A DNA stretch of 64,000 bases from Paenibacillus sedimenti (lineage in GTDB: Bacteria > Bacillota > Bacilli > Paenibacillales > NBRC-103111): the NCBI RefSeq assembly GCF_014534655.1, contig NZ_JACVVD010000004.1, forward strand, positions 372,001 through 436,000. Direction: 5' to 3'. Shown one piece after another: positions 41,251-49,535 of this stretch (positions within the stretch are counted from its first letter, which is position 1; each line of letters begins with the position of its first letter). The position numbers and the translations under genes are program-made. The notes under the pieces are model-generated. The model was not told the origin of the DNA. It ran no database searches and saw nothing but the letters and a program-made list of their open reading frames with translations.

Positions 41251-42348
41251 TCATAGGCTGTTCAGGCCCACGGCGTTAAAATCTGCAAACTTGATGCATA
41301 CCGGTTTGGAGACTTTCAGTTCACTTCCTGTAGGAAGCAGCTTGCCGGTTTCAGCATTTCTTGCGAACGTTACGATGTTGTTGCCGTCTCGGTTGGCGAC
41401 CAGTACATACTGTCCATCCGGCGATATCGCAAAATTACGCGGATGGCCGCCGAGCGTTGAGACGTGCTCAACGTAAGTGAGCTTTCCGCTTTGCTCATCG
41501 ATCGCCCACACCGCAATACTGTCATGCCCACGGTTAGAGCCATAAAGGAATTGACCGTCGGGAGAAATATGAATATCGGCGCAAGCATTTTCCCCTTCAA
41601 AGGCATCCGGCAGCGTGGAAACATGCTGGATTTCGCTCAGATCCCCCTTCTCCTCATCGTAAGAGAAAGCCGTAATGGTACTGCCAAGCTCATTAATTAC
41701 ATAACCGAAACGTGAGGTTGGGTGAAAAGCAAAGTGGCGAGGCCCGGATCCCGGCGCTACCTGGACATCCCCATGCGGGATAAACCGGCTCGCTTGAACA
41801 TCCAGCTTGTACACGAAGATTCGATCCAAGCCTAAATCACATACAATAGCGAACCGGTTGGCGGCATCCATCGTAACGGAATGTGCGCGTGGACGATCCT
41901 GCACCGGAAGGATGCTTGCGCCATGGTGCTGCCGGATATCAGCCGTCGCACCGATTCGACCGTCCGCAAGAATTGGCGACAAACCGATCATACCTCCGTG
42001 ATAGCTGGTCACAATAATAGTTTGGCGAGTGCGGTCTAAAGTAATATGGCAGGTGGTCGCCGGCACCGTATTTTCCTTGTTCAGTAAAGACAGTCGGCCG
42101 ATTGACGGCTCGAACGTATAAGCAGCAGCAGCTCCGCAGCGCTGCCCGTTGGCATCAACGCCCTCTGATAGGGCGTATACTCTACTGCCTATTTCATCCA
42201 ACGCCAAAAATGTCGGATTCTGCAGGCCGTCGACCTGATCGATCAGCTCAAGACTTCCCGTTGTCGTATCATAGCTGCAGGCGTATAGTCCCGATTGATC
42301 TGAATTTGCATAGGAACCTACGAAAGCAATTAACTTGTTTTCCTCCAT
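41251..42348 (-). CDS. Lactonase family seven-bladed propeller (6-phosphogluconolactonase-like)
   Basis: 365 residues. Repeated blade motifs such as YACSYDTTTGSLELIDQV, AHSVTMDAANRFAIVCDLGLDRIFVYKLD, ADIHISPDGQFLYGSNRGHDSIAVW and ISPDGQYVLVANRDGNNIVTF are those of the YkgB/Lactonase family. Relatives hydrolyse 6-phosphogluconolactone or other lactones in the cytosol. It is the last gene of the ten-gene operon, 54 bp after the preceding stop, with the operon terminator after it. In that context a lactone from the degraded substrate is one option. Confidence 0.87.
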   Translation of the reverse strand: MEENKLIAFVGSYANSDQSGLYACSYDTTTGSLELIDQVDGLQNPTFLALDEIGSRVYALSEGVDANGQRCGAAAAYTFEPSIGRLSLLNKENTVPATTCHITLDRTRQTIIVTSYHGGMIGLSPILADGRIGATADIRQHHGASILPVQDRPRAHSVTMDAANRFAIVCDLGLDRIFVYKLDVQASRFIPHGDVQVAPGSGPRHFAFHPTSRFGYVINELGSTITAFSYDEEKGDLSEIQHVSTLPDAFEGENACADIHISPDGQFLYGSNRGHDSIAVWAIDEQSGKLTYVEHVSTLGGHPRNFAISPDGQYVLVANRDGNNIVTFARNAETGKLLPTGSELKVSKPVCIKFADFNAVGLNSL

Positions 42349-42402
42349 CGATAACGCACACCTCTATCGCATTTATTTCCTATGCGCATTATCGCAAATC
42401 CA

Positions 42403-43341
42403 CTAGCGATTGGCAAATGATTGTCTCAAGGACAAGCGTTGAAACCGTTCGGGCCATTCCATTTTCGGATGGAAATTGTATAGCAGCCCATGTGTAAAGA
42501 GCACCGCACTGACCCATTGAGATTTGAACATGAGCGGTTTACGTTCGAGGTAGGATAGCGGATCAACAGGAACGGAAAAATCAATAAAGTCTTCAAATGT
42601 CCCTTCAAAGCCCTTGGGCCAATAGCGCTTGAGCGGATGGTCAGGCACTCTTCCCCCCGTTTTTACATGTTTATACGTTTCCATAAGCCATTCCAATGCC
42701 GAAACTTCCTTCAGCGGGATCGTCAAATTTTCCCACCCTTTTAACAGGGAGCCATGCTTCCCCCATTCAATGCGTATGATAGGCCGCCCTCCGTTAGCGT
42801 GGGCTTCAAGCACAGCGGCCTGAGATTCGATAACGCTGCTATGGAAAAACGTCAGCACACTGGTTACGACTTCTTCCTGAGGGTCGTACTCCACCCATAT
42901 TTCTTCGTGATCGCAGGGCTCATAGTCATCGGGAAAATCGTAGTCATCCTCCCAGAACAAATGGTAGCCAATTAGCGGAAGGGTCGGGTGATGTACGGCG
43001 GCTACATCTTTCAAAGGAAAGCATTCCTGAGGAGTCGTCAGCAGTTGCGGACAAAATTTACGGATACGGCTGATCGTTACATCGTCAGGCTGCTCAAGTG
43101 GCGCCAGCTCCAAGACTCGCCTATAAAGCTCGCCGGCTCGACGCAAGTTGCCGTCCAAGTGATAGTATTCCGCCTCCCAGGCGGCAAACTCTATATGATC
43201 GGGGCATACCTCGCGCAGCAGCTCCAGCATCGGCACAACGGCCCGATAATAGGCGCTGCCGGCCGTAATTTCACCGCTAAGCATTTTCTCCATGAGGATT
43301 TGGCTGGTCCGCTTAAATTCATCCACATAGATTTCTATCAT
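42403..43341 (-). CDS. Conserved-looking protein of unknown function in the organophosphate operon
   Basis: 312 residues from ATG 43341, whose ATGA overlaps the GDPD stop codon, so the two are translationally coupled. The N-terminal 90 residues look like a TPR-style helical region (AEYYHLDGNLRRAGELYRRV). The rest contains GYHLFWEDDYDFPDDYEP, CDHEEIWVEYD and GGRPIIRIEWGKHGSLLKGW, acidic and histidine-rich segments that vaguely recall metal-dependent NPP1/Vps62-like folds. I do not recognise the family with confidence. Cytosolic, no signal peptide. Confidence 0.78.
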   Translation of the reverse strand: MIEIYVDEFKRTSQILMEKMLSGEITAGSAYYRAVVPMLELLREVCPDHIEFAAWEAEYYHLDGNLRRAGELYRRVLELAPLEQPDDVTISRIRKFCPQLLTTPQECFPLKDVAAVHHPTLPLIGYHLFWEDDYDFPDDYEPCDHEEIWVEYDPQEEVVTSVLTFFHSSVIESQAAVLEAHANGGRPIIRIEWGKHGSLLKGWENLTIPLKEVSALEWLMETYKHVKTGGRVPDHPLKRYWPKGFEGTFEDFIDFSVPVDPLSYLERKPLMFKSQWVSAVLFTHGLLYNFHPKMEWPERFQRLSLRQSFANR

Positions 43342-44102
43342 GACAGGCCCCCCTGCCAATTTTCTTTTACACGAACTAATGCAAGGACATTCCGAGCGGT
43401 AATGGAAGCAACGCCCATTTCGGCGAAATGCTTCATCAAGGCTTCGTCATCCACGGTCCACACGTATACCGGCAGCCCCTTTTCAGCTGCGCACTCCATA
43501 AGTTCTGACCGGACTAGCCGATAATTGATATTGATGCCGAAACAAGAAGCGTCGAGAGCATCCTGGCAAGTTTGAAGTACAGCGTCGCTGTATGCCATCG
43601 ATACGAATAAACTGGTATCCGTATTCAGAAGTTTCCGCAGTTCAGGTTGTGTCTGCTGCGCCAGCATGGCACGATCCCTCTCACAGCCTGATAAGAAAAC
43701 TTTATCATGCATCCCAAGCTTATTTACTAGCGCTGCAACAGGCGCGATACTTTCGTCCACTTTTAGATCCAAATTTGCGATCGCTCTTGCTCCCCGAATC
43801 AGTGGCAGCATGTCCTCCAGCCTGCAGATGCGCGTCGTTTCGCGGTGCTCTCCATGCTGAACTTCCAGGCGCAGCCCGCTCAGTTCCGCGTAGGTCAATT
43901 GGGATATGCGGAACTCCTGCCCTTCCACTGTACGCACTTCATCGTCGTGGGCCAAAACGGGGACCCCGTCTTTGGTCACTCTAACGTCTTCTTCTATTAC
44001 GTCGGCCCCTAGACGAAGACCGGTTTCTACGGAAAGCAATGTATGGTCCAGCATGTCCATGCATCCGCTATGGGCGGTAATGATCGGAAACCGTTGTGTC
44101 AT
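43338..44102 (-). CDS. Glycerophosphodiester phosphodiesterase family protein (GDPD) with altered HRG motif
   Basis: 254 residues, no signal peptide. TIM-barrel GDPD layout: GADVIEEDVRVTKDGVPVLAHDD (split across 33-54) gives the usual E-x-D metal ligands and the catalytic His of the HD motif. Later NLDLKVD is the second acidic cluster and YVWTVDDEALMKHFAEMGV the family C-terminal strand. The normal opening AHRGxxxxxPENT is here AHSGCMDMLDHT, so the conserved Arg is Ser, which may change the substrate or activity. It should split a phosphodiester into an alcohol and a phosphomonoester after import. Confidence 0.88.
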   Translation of the reverse strand: MTQRFPIITAHSGCMDMLDHTLLSVETGLRLGADVIEEDVRVTKDGVPVLAHDDEVRTVEGQEFRISQLTYAELSGLRLEVQHGEHRETTRICRLEDMLPLIRGARAIANLDLKVDESIAPVAALVNKLGMHDKVFLSGCERDRAMLAQQTQPELRKLLNTDTSLFVSMAYSDAVLQTCQDALDASCFGININYRLVRSELMECAAEKGLPVYVWTVDDEALMKHFAEMGVASITARNVLALVRVKENWQGGLS

Positions 44103-44114
44103 GGCGCATCCCTC

Positions 44115-45113
44115 TCATGATTCAAAATAAATAGCATTCGTAAAAGCGATCAATGCCCGAACACCGCGTACCGTACCCCAGAGCTCGGCCCGCATCCAGA
44201 TCAGACCATCGTTCCGGATATCCGACTGGACGCGCGGATTCTCTTCATTGACGGGATACTCGGCCATAACGCCGGCGTTTCCAATGAGTCTGAGTATATA
44301 AGTCTGTTCGGGCAAGTCCCAAATTCCTTTACGTACAGAGAAATCGACGAAAGCAATGGCTATCATGCTGACGAGCGGGTCGCGATCCCCTGATACCGTT
44401 TCGCCTAAACCATAGACATTTCCTTCAGCTTCAATCTCAAGTAATAACAGGGGTCCGATCGTCACTGAAGCTCTGCCGGCTGACAGCGCACGGACCGCTT
44501 TTTCCGTAACCGGTACATCCCCTTCTTCGAGCCCGAGGTAGGTCACAGATACCGGGTCTCCGCCAACAGGTTCCTGGACGTGCCAGTCGCGTCCCGAAGT
44601 AGCCGCAATCCGAAAGCCTTCGTTCAGCTTGCCGGTCCATAAACGGAACGCGCGAGCGTTGTCGCTCTTGATCGATGGGAACGTCCCCGACCAAACTTCG
44701 ATATAATCGATATCGTTCCAATCGCTGACCGAAAATTCCCAATAACAGCCGGTACAGAGCGGGCTTCCCATTCGAAAAGGATGCGCCATGCCGGCAATCC
44801 CTCCTTGCGCATGGACACGGGCAATCCCGGCATGAATATCGCCGGGTCCCACAGGTCGCCAATCCACGAATGCCGTCAGCCCGATCGTGACCATATGCCC
44901 GTAGAACGTCGTCCACTCCATGCCGGAAATGATGGAGATGCCGGTCTCCCGCTCCACCGATTCTTTATCCTGCAGCCCTGTCATCGTATTGTGGTCAGTT
45001 AGAGTGATACAGTCGAAGCCGAGCGCTTTTGCGCCTAGAGACAGCTCGCGCAGCGTTTGTCTGCCGTCGCTGTGAAAGGTATGTGTATGCAGCTCGCAAG
45101 CAATCCATGGCAT
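44115..45113 (-). CDS. PHP-domain phosphoesterase, CehA/McbA family
   Basis: 332 residues from ATG 45113 (GAGGAGG upstream). The PHP metal centre is seen in CELHTHTFHSDGRQTLRE (His9, His11, Asp16) and ITLTDHNTMTG (Asp40, His41), later GIAGMAHPFRMG, then YIEVWSG and ATSGRDWHVQE with further His/Asp ligands. The C-terminal 90 residues form a beta-rich domain. PHP enzymes hydrolyse phosphoesters with two or three metal ions. It lies 12 bp before the GDPD gene, so the two may act one after the other. Confidence 0.87.
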   Translation of the reverse strand: MPWIACELHTHTFHSDGRQTLRELSLGAKALGFDCITLTDHNTMTGLQDKESVERETGISIISGMEWTTFYGHMVTIGLTAFVDWRPVGPGDIHAGIARVHAQGGIAGMAHPFRMGSPLCTGCYWEFSVSDWNDIDYIEVWSGTFPSIKSDNARAFRLWTGKLNEGFRIAATSGRDWHVQEPVGGDPVSVTYLGLEEGDVPVTEKAVRALSAGRASVTIGPLLLLEIEAEGNVYGLGETVSGDRDPLVSMIAIAFVDFSVRKGIWDLPEQTYILRLIGNAGVMAEYPVNEENPRVQSDIRNDGLIWMRAELWGTVRGVRALIAFTNAIYFES

Positions 45114-45118
45114 GACAG

Positions 45119-45586
45119 CTACTCCTCCTCTCGCCAGATTTGCAGTATATATTGGCATGTATCCGTGACGATCGCATGCAGACTGAGCGTCGCTTCCCAC
45201 ATCCCGGAAGGAATCGAACCGCTGACAAAGCCTGGCGAGGCGTTATCCTCTGACAAGAATAATAACTGCTCGGGATCGTGGCGATGCCCAGCGCCCCGGT
45301 GGCGTTCGGGGTCATCCAAAGATACGGTTATTAAGTTTTTCAGCGGAATGAATGATTCCCATTTTGCTTGCAGCCGCCCCCGCTGATCTGGTTCGGTGTA
45401 TTTGTCTATGCTTTCATGAATCAAATCTCTCGACCGTTCGAGATTCTCCAAATTTTTAGGCCCGTAAGCAAAACTGAACCAAAGCATGCCCCCCGATTCT
45501 GGAACATGAAATTTGTACGTGATATGGCTTCTCGAACAAACCGGCGTCACTTGCCCTTGCGACTCAAGGAGCAATCGTTTCATCAC
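45119..45586 (-). CDS. Small beta-rich protein of unknown function
   Basis: 155 residues. The start overlaps the stop of the permease gene by 4 bp, and its stop is 5 bp before the PHP protein. Sequence such as HITYKFHVPESGGMLWFSF and PGFVSGSIPSGMWEATLSLH suggests a beta-sandwich, with KNLENLERSRDLIHESIDKY as one helix. It could be the N-terminal domain of the neighbouring CehA/McbA-type protein encoded separately (inference), since both are fused in some relatives. Not recognised otherwise. Confidence 0.78.
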   Translation of the reverse strand: MMKRLLLESQGQVTPVCSRSHITYKFHVPESGGMLWFSFAYGPKNLENLERSRDLIHESIDKYTEPDQRGRLQAKWESFIPLKNLITVSLDDPERHRGAGHRHDPEQLLFLSEDNASPGFVSGSIPSGMWEATLSLHAIVTDTCQYILQIWREEE

Positions 45587-46425
45587 GACCTGGCTCCCTC
45601 TTCTTTAATCATAGTACGAATATAAAAGTATCCCATGACTGAGCATAAGAGGAAGGTAAAGAAAGCAGTCGCAGCAGCCAATTCCTTCTCTTGGAAAACG
45701 CCGAAAATTTGCTCCATCGACACACCGAGCATCTGCGGTGCATTGGGGCCAACCAAGAACGGGGCGGTAAAGGAGCCGATGACACCCATGAATACGAAGG
45801 TAATGGCAACTAGCAATGTTTTGTACGTGAGAGGCAATACGAACTTGAAAAAAATTCGCAATCCGCCGGCGCCGACATCCTTCGCGCTCTCGATAATCGA
45901 ATTCGGGACTCCGGACAATGCGGAGCCTAGCAGCATCGTTGTAAAAGGAATATTAAACCAAAGATTGGCGATGATGATACCCTTCATGTCGAAAATAATA
46001 CGCGGCATCGTTTCAACCCCTGCCAGAAATAAAAATTTGGCTACCCAGCCTTTATTGCCCAGCATTTGGATCAGCCCATAGGTGGCAATGACAGACGGGA
46101 TGAAAATGGGAATCATATACGTTCTCCGGATCATACGGACTACCGGACCGTCATTGAACCTCATATAAACGGCTAACGCGTAGCTGACGATCAGTACGAG
46201 AATGACGGAAATGACCGTCACCTCTAATGTAAAAATGATGTTGGACCGCATCAGCTTATCCGTAAACAAATAGGTGTAATTGGATAAATCGTAGCCGCCG
46301 GACTTATTCCTGAAGCTTTCTTTAAAGGAAATGACAATCGGAATGACGACGATGACGAACAGCACTAAAAAAGAGGGGAATACCAGAAGTAACCCCAGTA
46401 TCCCCATTTTCATTTGTTTACTCAT
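45583..46425 (-). CDS. ABC permease (AfuB/PhnU/PotB type)
   Basis: 280 residues with six membrane helices (first at about 10-34). The EAA loop reads SAKDVGAGGLRIFFKFVLPLTYK. ATGA overlap with the binding-protein gene upstream. It belongs to the group of permeases of spermidine, iron(III), thiamine and phosphonate importers. It works with the second permease at 48698-49522, the ATPase and the binding protein of the same operon. Confidence 0.92.
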   Translation of the reverse strand: MSKQMKMGILGLLLVFPSFLVLFVIVVIPIVISFKESFRNKSGGYDLSNYTYLFTDKLMRSNIIFTLEVTVISVILVLIVSYALAVYMRFNDGPVVRMIRRTYMIPIFIPSVIATYGLIQMLGNKGWVAKFLFLAGVETMPRIIFDMKGIIIANLWFNIPFTTMLLGSALSGVPNSIIESAKDVGAGGLRIFFKFVLPLTYKTLLVAITFVFMGVIGSFTAPFLVGPNAPQMLGVSMEQIFGVFQEKELAAATAFFTFLLCSVMGYFYIRTMIKEEGARS

Positions 46426-47600
46426 TGGGCAGCAACTTCACTTTGCCAACGTTTGGTCATCGCTTTGTCCAAATCGCCGATGTTGAAGGAACGGAATCCT
46501 TCGGATGCGCCTTTAAATGAGTCTTGAATTTCCTTCGGCATATTCGAAAGCTGGATGCCCGGGAAGCCGTGCATTTTGTTCACGACAACCGTTTGCGCTT
46601 CCGGAGAGATGACGAAGTCCAGGAATTTATAAACGGCGTCTTTTTTCTCCGACAGTTTCGGTACCATCAAGTACGTTGGACCGCCGTTAAAGCCAGGCTG
46701 CAATTGCTTCATTTTCGTCGATTTCGGGAGCTGGCCTTTTGCGACTTGATCCAGCACCATATCCGACCATGCCGGGATCATATCGACTTCGCCGCTGGCG
46801 AGCAAGTCAAGCGTTCCTTGGTTTTTCTTTGGATAAATCCCTTTTCCATATACGGATTTACCTAGATCCTTGAGCAGTGAAAAACCTTGATCCCATTGCT
46901 TCTCCATGGTTGGATCGGAATTATGTATGGCTTCTGCAGGCAAAAATTTGTAGATGGCCGTCGCCACAAAGGAGTTTCCGGAACCGCCGGTGGTCGGATC
47001 GTTATAAGCGAATTTTTGCGGGTTCTTGCGGATCCAATCATACAGTTCGTCCAATGTACTTGGGACTTCTTTCACTTTATCGCTGTTATAAGCTAAAACG
47101 ACGGCGGAAGAGCGATACGGAACGGCCATATTCGAAATGTCTTTCATCGTTTTCGGGTCCACTTGACTCAAATTCTTGATCTTGTCGCTGCTTAAGCTAT
47201 CCCACAGATCATCTTTCTGTCCCTTCGTCACATTGGACAAGCCGTCTTCGTACAAGTCAATATCGCCGGAGCCTTTACCCGCTTGCTTCGCCGCCATGAT
47301 GCGGTCGTATGTAGGCTGAGCGCCTGTACCTGAAGGGATATAGACAGGTTTCACCTTCACATCCGGATTTTGTTTCTCGAACATCGGGATGAGTGTATCC
47401 CACAGATCTTTTACGTTTTGAGAGCCTGTGAAATAAAATGAGAATTCAACGGGCTGCTTAGGCGCTGTAGTCTGACTAGCCGGACTTGCACTGGAAGCTG
47501 TGGAGCTCGTTGTTTTCCCGGCAGTGCCGCAGCCGGATAAGAACGTTGCTATGATGGTAAGTGCGGACAATAGAGTCAAAGCGGTTTTTTTACGAAACAC
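46422..47600 (-). CDS. ABC substrate-binding lipoprotein
   Basis: 392 residues. Lipobox ATFLSGC followed by Thr/Ser/Ala linker. The mature part is of the SBP_bac_1/AfuA-PotD fold, with similarities in layout to YnjB-type proteins (QPTYDRIMAAKQAGKGSGDIDLYEDG, AVPYRSSAVVLAYNSDKV, LDLLASGEVDMIPAWSD, NGGPTYLMVPKLSEKKDAV). Together with GDPD and PHP enzymes in the same operon it probably binds a phosphodiester or other organophosphate, but this is inference from context only. Confidence 0.9.
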   Translation of the reverse strand: MFRKKTALTLLSALTIIATFLSGCGTAGKTTSSTASSASPASQTTAPKQPVEFSFYFTGSQNVKDLWDTLIPMFEKQNPDVKVKPVYIPSGTGAQPTYDRIMAAKQAGKGSGDIDLYEDGLSNVTKGQKDDLWDSLSSDKIKNLSQVDPKTMKDISNMAVPYRSSAVVLAYNSDKVKEVPSTLDELYDWIRKNPQKFAYNDPTTGGSGNSFVATAIYKFLPAEAIHNSDPTMEKQWDQGFSLLKDLGKSVYGKGIYPKKNQGTLDLLASGEVDMIPAWSDMVLDQVAKGQLPKSTKMKQLQPGFNGGPTYLMVPKLSEKKDAVYKFLDFVISPEAQTVVVNKMHGFPGIQLSNMPKEIQDSFKGASEGFRSFNIGDLDKAMTKRWQSEVAAQ

Positions 47601-47652
47601 GGATAATCCCTCCTATGGATTCTTTTGGGTCGCTTCACTTTGTGGGGAATTT

Positions 47653-48684
47653 TTAGACTGCCGGATATGCCAATGCTTTTGCGAAGTTTACTTTCATGCT
47701 TTGCCCCGGTTGCAGGTCTTTGACCTGATCACGCGGTTGAAATGCCCGAATCGTTCCGTGCTCCTGTACATCGACGGATACTTCGGCGTAGTGTCCCAAC
47801 ACCATGATTTGCTTGATTGTTCCTGGAAGACCTTGCCCCTCTTTGTCATGCAAATTCACGTCCTCCGGACGGACCGCTAGGCTCACATTCCCGGAAAGCT
47901 GTTTCGGATTCGGGAAGCTCAATTGCCCCAACGTTACCCGCTCGCTTACCACCACCCCCTTCAAAAAGTTCATTTTGCCGATAAATTGCGCTACATACAG
48001 CGATTTCGGCTCATCGTATATTTCCTGCGGGGAAGCGATTTGTTCGATATGCCCATGATTCATCACAACGATACGGTCGGAGATGGACAATGCCTCCTCC
48101 TGATCGTGCGTAACGAACACCATCGTCAGGCCTGTTTGGGCCTGAATCTCCCTGAGCTCTTCTCTCATTTCATGCCGAAGCTTGGCGTCCAGTGCGGAAA
48201 AAGGCTCGTCTAGCAGCAGAACAGCCGGCTTTAAGAGCAGAGATCTTGCCACTGCAATCCGCTGCTGTTGTCCGCCGGAAAGCTGGGAAGGATACTTCTG
48301 CGCTGCTCCGGGTAAGCGGACAAGCTGAAGCACGTCGGTAACGGCTTGTTCGATCTCGGCTTTCTTTTTTTTGCGGATTTTTAATCCGAAAGCCAAGTTT
48401 TCGTAGACCGTCATATGCGGCCATAGATTATATCCTTGGAAGACCATCGATGTCGGCCGCTTTTCCGGCGGGGAGTTCAGCACACTTTTGCCCTCAATCA
48501 GAATGTCGCCTGAATCCGGATCGAGAAAGCCGCCGATGCTGCGCAGAACGGTTGTCTTGCCGCAGCCCGAAGGGCCTAGCAGCGTGATCAGCTCGCCCTT
48601 TCGGACATCCAGCGTGATGTCGGATACGCCGTCTCCGGTTTTATAACGTTTGGTCAGCTGTCGAATCGATAATTGAATGTCCAT
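47653..48684 (-). CDS. ABC ATPase, PotA/UgpC/PhnT-like
   Basis: 343 residues. Walker A GPSGCGKTT (about 37-45), Q loop SMVFQGYNLWPHMTVYENL, signature LSGGQQQRIAVARSLLLKP, Walker B LLLDEPFSALDAKL, and switch histidine FVTHDQEEALS. The C-terminal 110 residues form a TOBE_2 domain (NVSLAVRPEDVNL) that often takes part in regulation. It serves the two permeases and the binding protein encoded around it. Confidence 0.94.
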   Translation of the reverse strand: MDIQLSIRQLTKRYKTGDGVSDITLDVRKGELITLLGPSGCGKTTVLRSIGGFLDPDSGDILIEGKSVLNSPPEKRPTSMVFQGYNLWPHMTVYENLAFGLKIRKKKKAEIEQAVTDVLQLVRLPGAAQKYPSQLSGGQQQRIAVARSLLLKPAVLLLDEPFSALDAKLRHEMREELREIQAQTGLTMVFVTHDQEEALSISDRIVVMNHGHIEQIASPQEIYDEPKSLYVAQFIGKMNFLKGVVVSERVTLGQLSFPNPKQLSGNVSLAVRPEDVNLHDKEGQGLPGTIKQIMVLGHYAEVSVDVQEHGTIRAFQPRDQVKDLQPGQSMKVNFAKALAYPAV

Positions 48685-48697
48685 GTGAACCTCCTTT

Positions 48698-49522
48698 TTA
48701 CTTGATTTGAAACCCGCTGGACATAATATCCGCGCTCACAAAGCGCTGTGCGGCAAGCAGCAGAATAATGGTCGGGGCTGTTAAAATGATCGAGAATACG
48801 GCGCCTGCATAAGCCGGATAATCGGCGATGATCGAATACATGACGATCGGCATCGTCTTGTAATTGGGAATACCTACCAGGAATGTACCCTGCGCCTCAT
48901 CCAGCGAATTCAAAAAGGTAAAAATCGACGCAACCAGGATGCCCGGCATCGCCATTGGCAGCGTAATGCTGCGGAACACGCGGAACGGACTTGCTCCTAC
49001 ATCTCTGGCCGACTCTTCCTGAGCGGTATGAATATTACGGAAAGCGGCAGTGGGAATCCAGGTCATGAACATGAGCACGTTGATAATATGAATGAGCACA
49101 ACACCTACCAAGGTGTTCATTAATCCCAGCTTATAGAACAGGACGGCGATCGATACATACAGCCCCATTTTCGGAAAAGCGTGCGTAAGCAGAAACGAGA
49201 ATAAAAAGAAACGGCTTAACGGAAAACGGATTCGGGCGAATGCGTAGGCGGCAGGAATACAGAGCACAATCGAGACAGCCGTTACGATAGATGCGATTAA
49301 AAACGACAGCCCGATAGATTGGGCGATGTCCTCCTGTTTGAGTACGAACGCCCACCATTTGAGTGACCATTCTCGCGGGAAAAGATCCGGGTAGTTCCAT
49401 TTTCCGGTAAAAGCCAGAATGGCCAAATTCAACAGCGGCCCCAAGAAAAAGATGACGAACACGACAAGTATGATGAATTCGATGATTTTCTTAGGACCTA
49501 TTGCATTCAAATACCAACGCAT
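48698..49522 (-). CDS. ABC permease (PhnV/PotC type)
   Basis: 274 residues, six membrane helices (first at about 16-36). The EAA loop is SARDVGASPFRVFRSITLPMAMPG. It lies 13-14 bp from the LacI and ATPase genes on either side. Second permease of the importer; binding protein, ATPase and both permeases are all present, so the system is self-contained. Confidence 0.92.
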   Translation of the reverse strand: MRWYLNAIGPKKIIEFIILVVFVIFFLGPLLNLAILAFTGKWNYPDLFPREWSLKWWAFVLKQEDIAQSIGLSFLIASIVTAVSIVLCIPAAYAFARIRFPLSRFFLFSFLLTHAFPKMGLYVSIAVLFYKLGLMNTLVGVVLIHIINVLMFMTWIPTAAFRNIHTAQEESARDVGASPFRVFRSITLPMAMPGILVASIFTFLNSLDEAQGTFLVGIPNYKTMPIVMYSIIADYPAYAGAVFSIILTAPTIILLLAAQRFVSADIMSSGFQIK

Positions 49523-49535
49523 GCGGACGCTCCTT

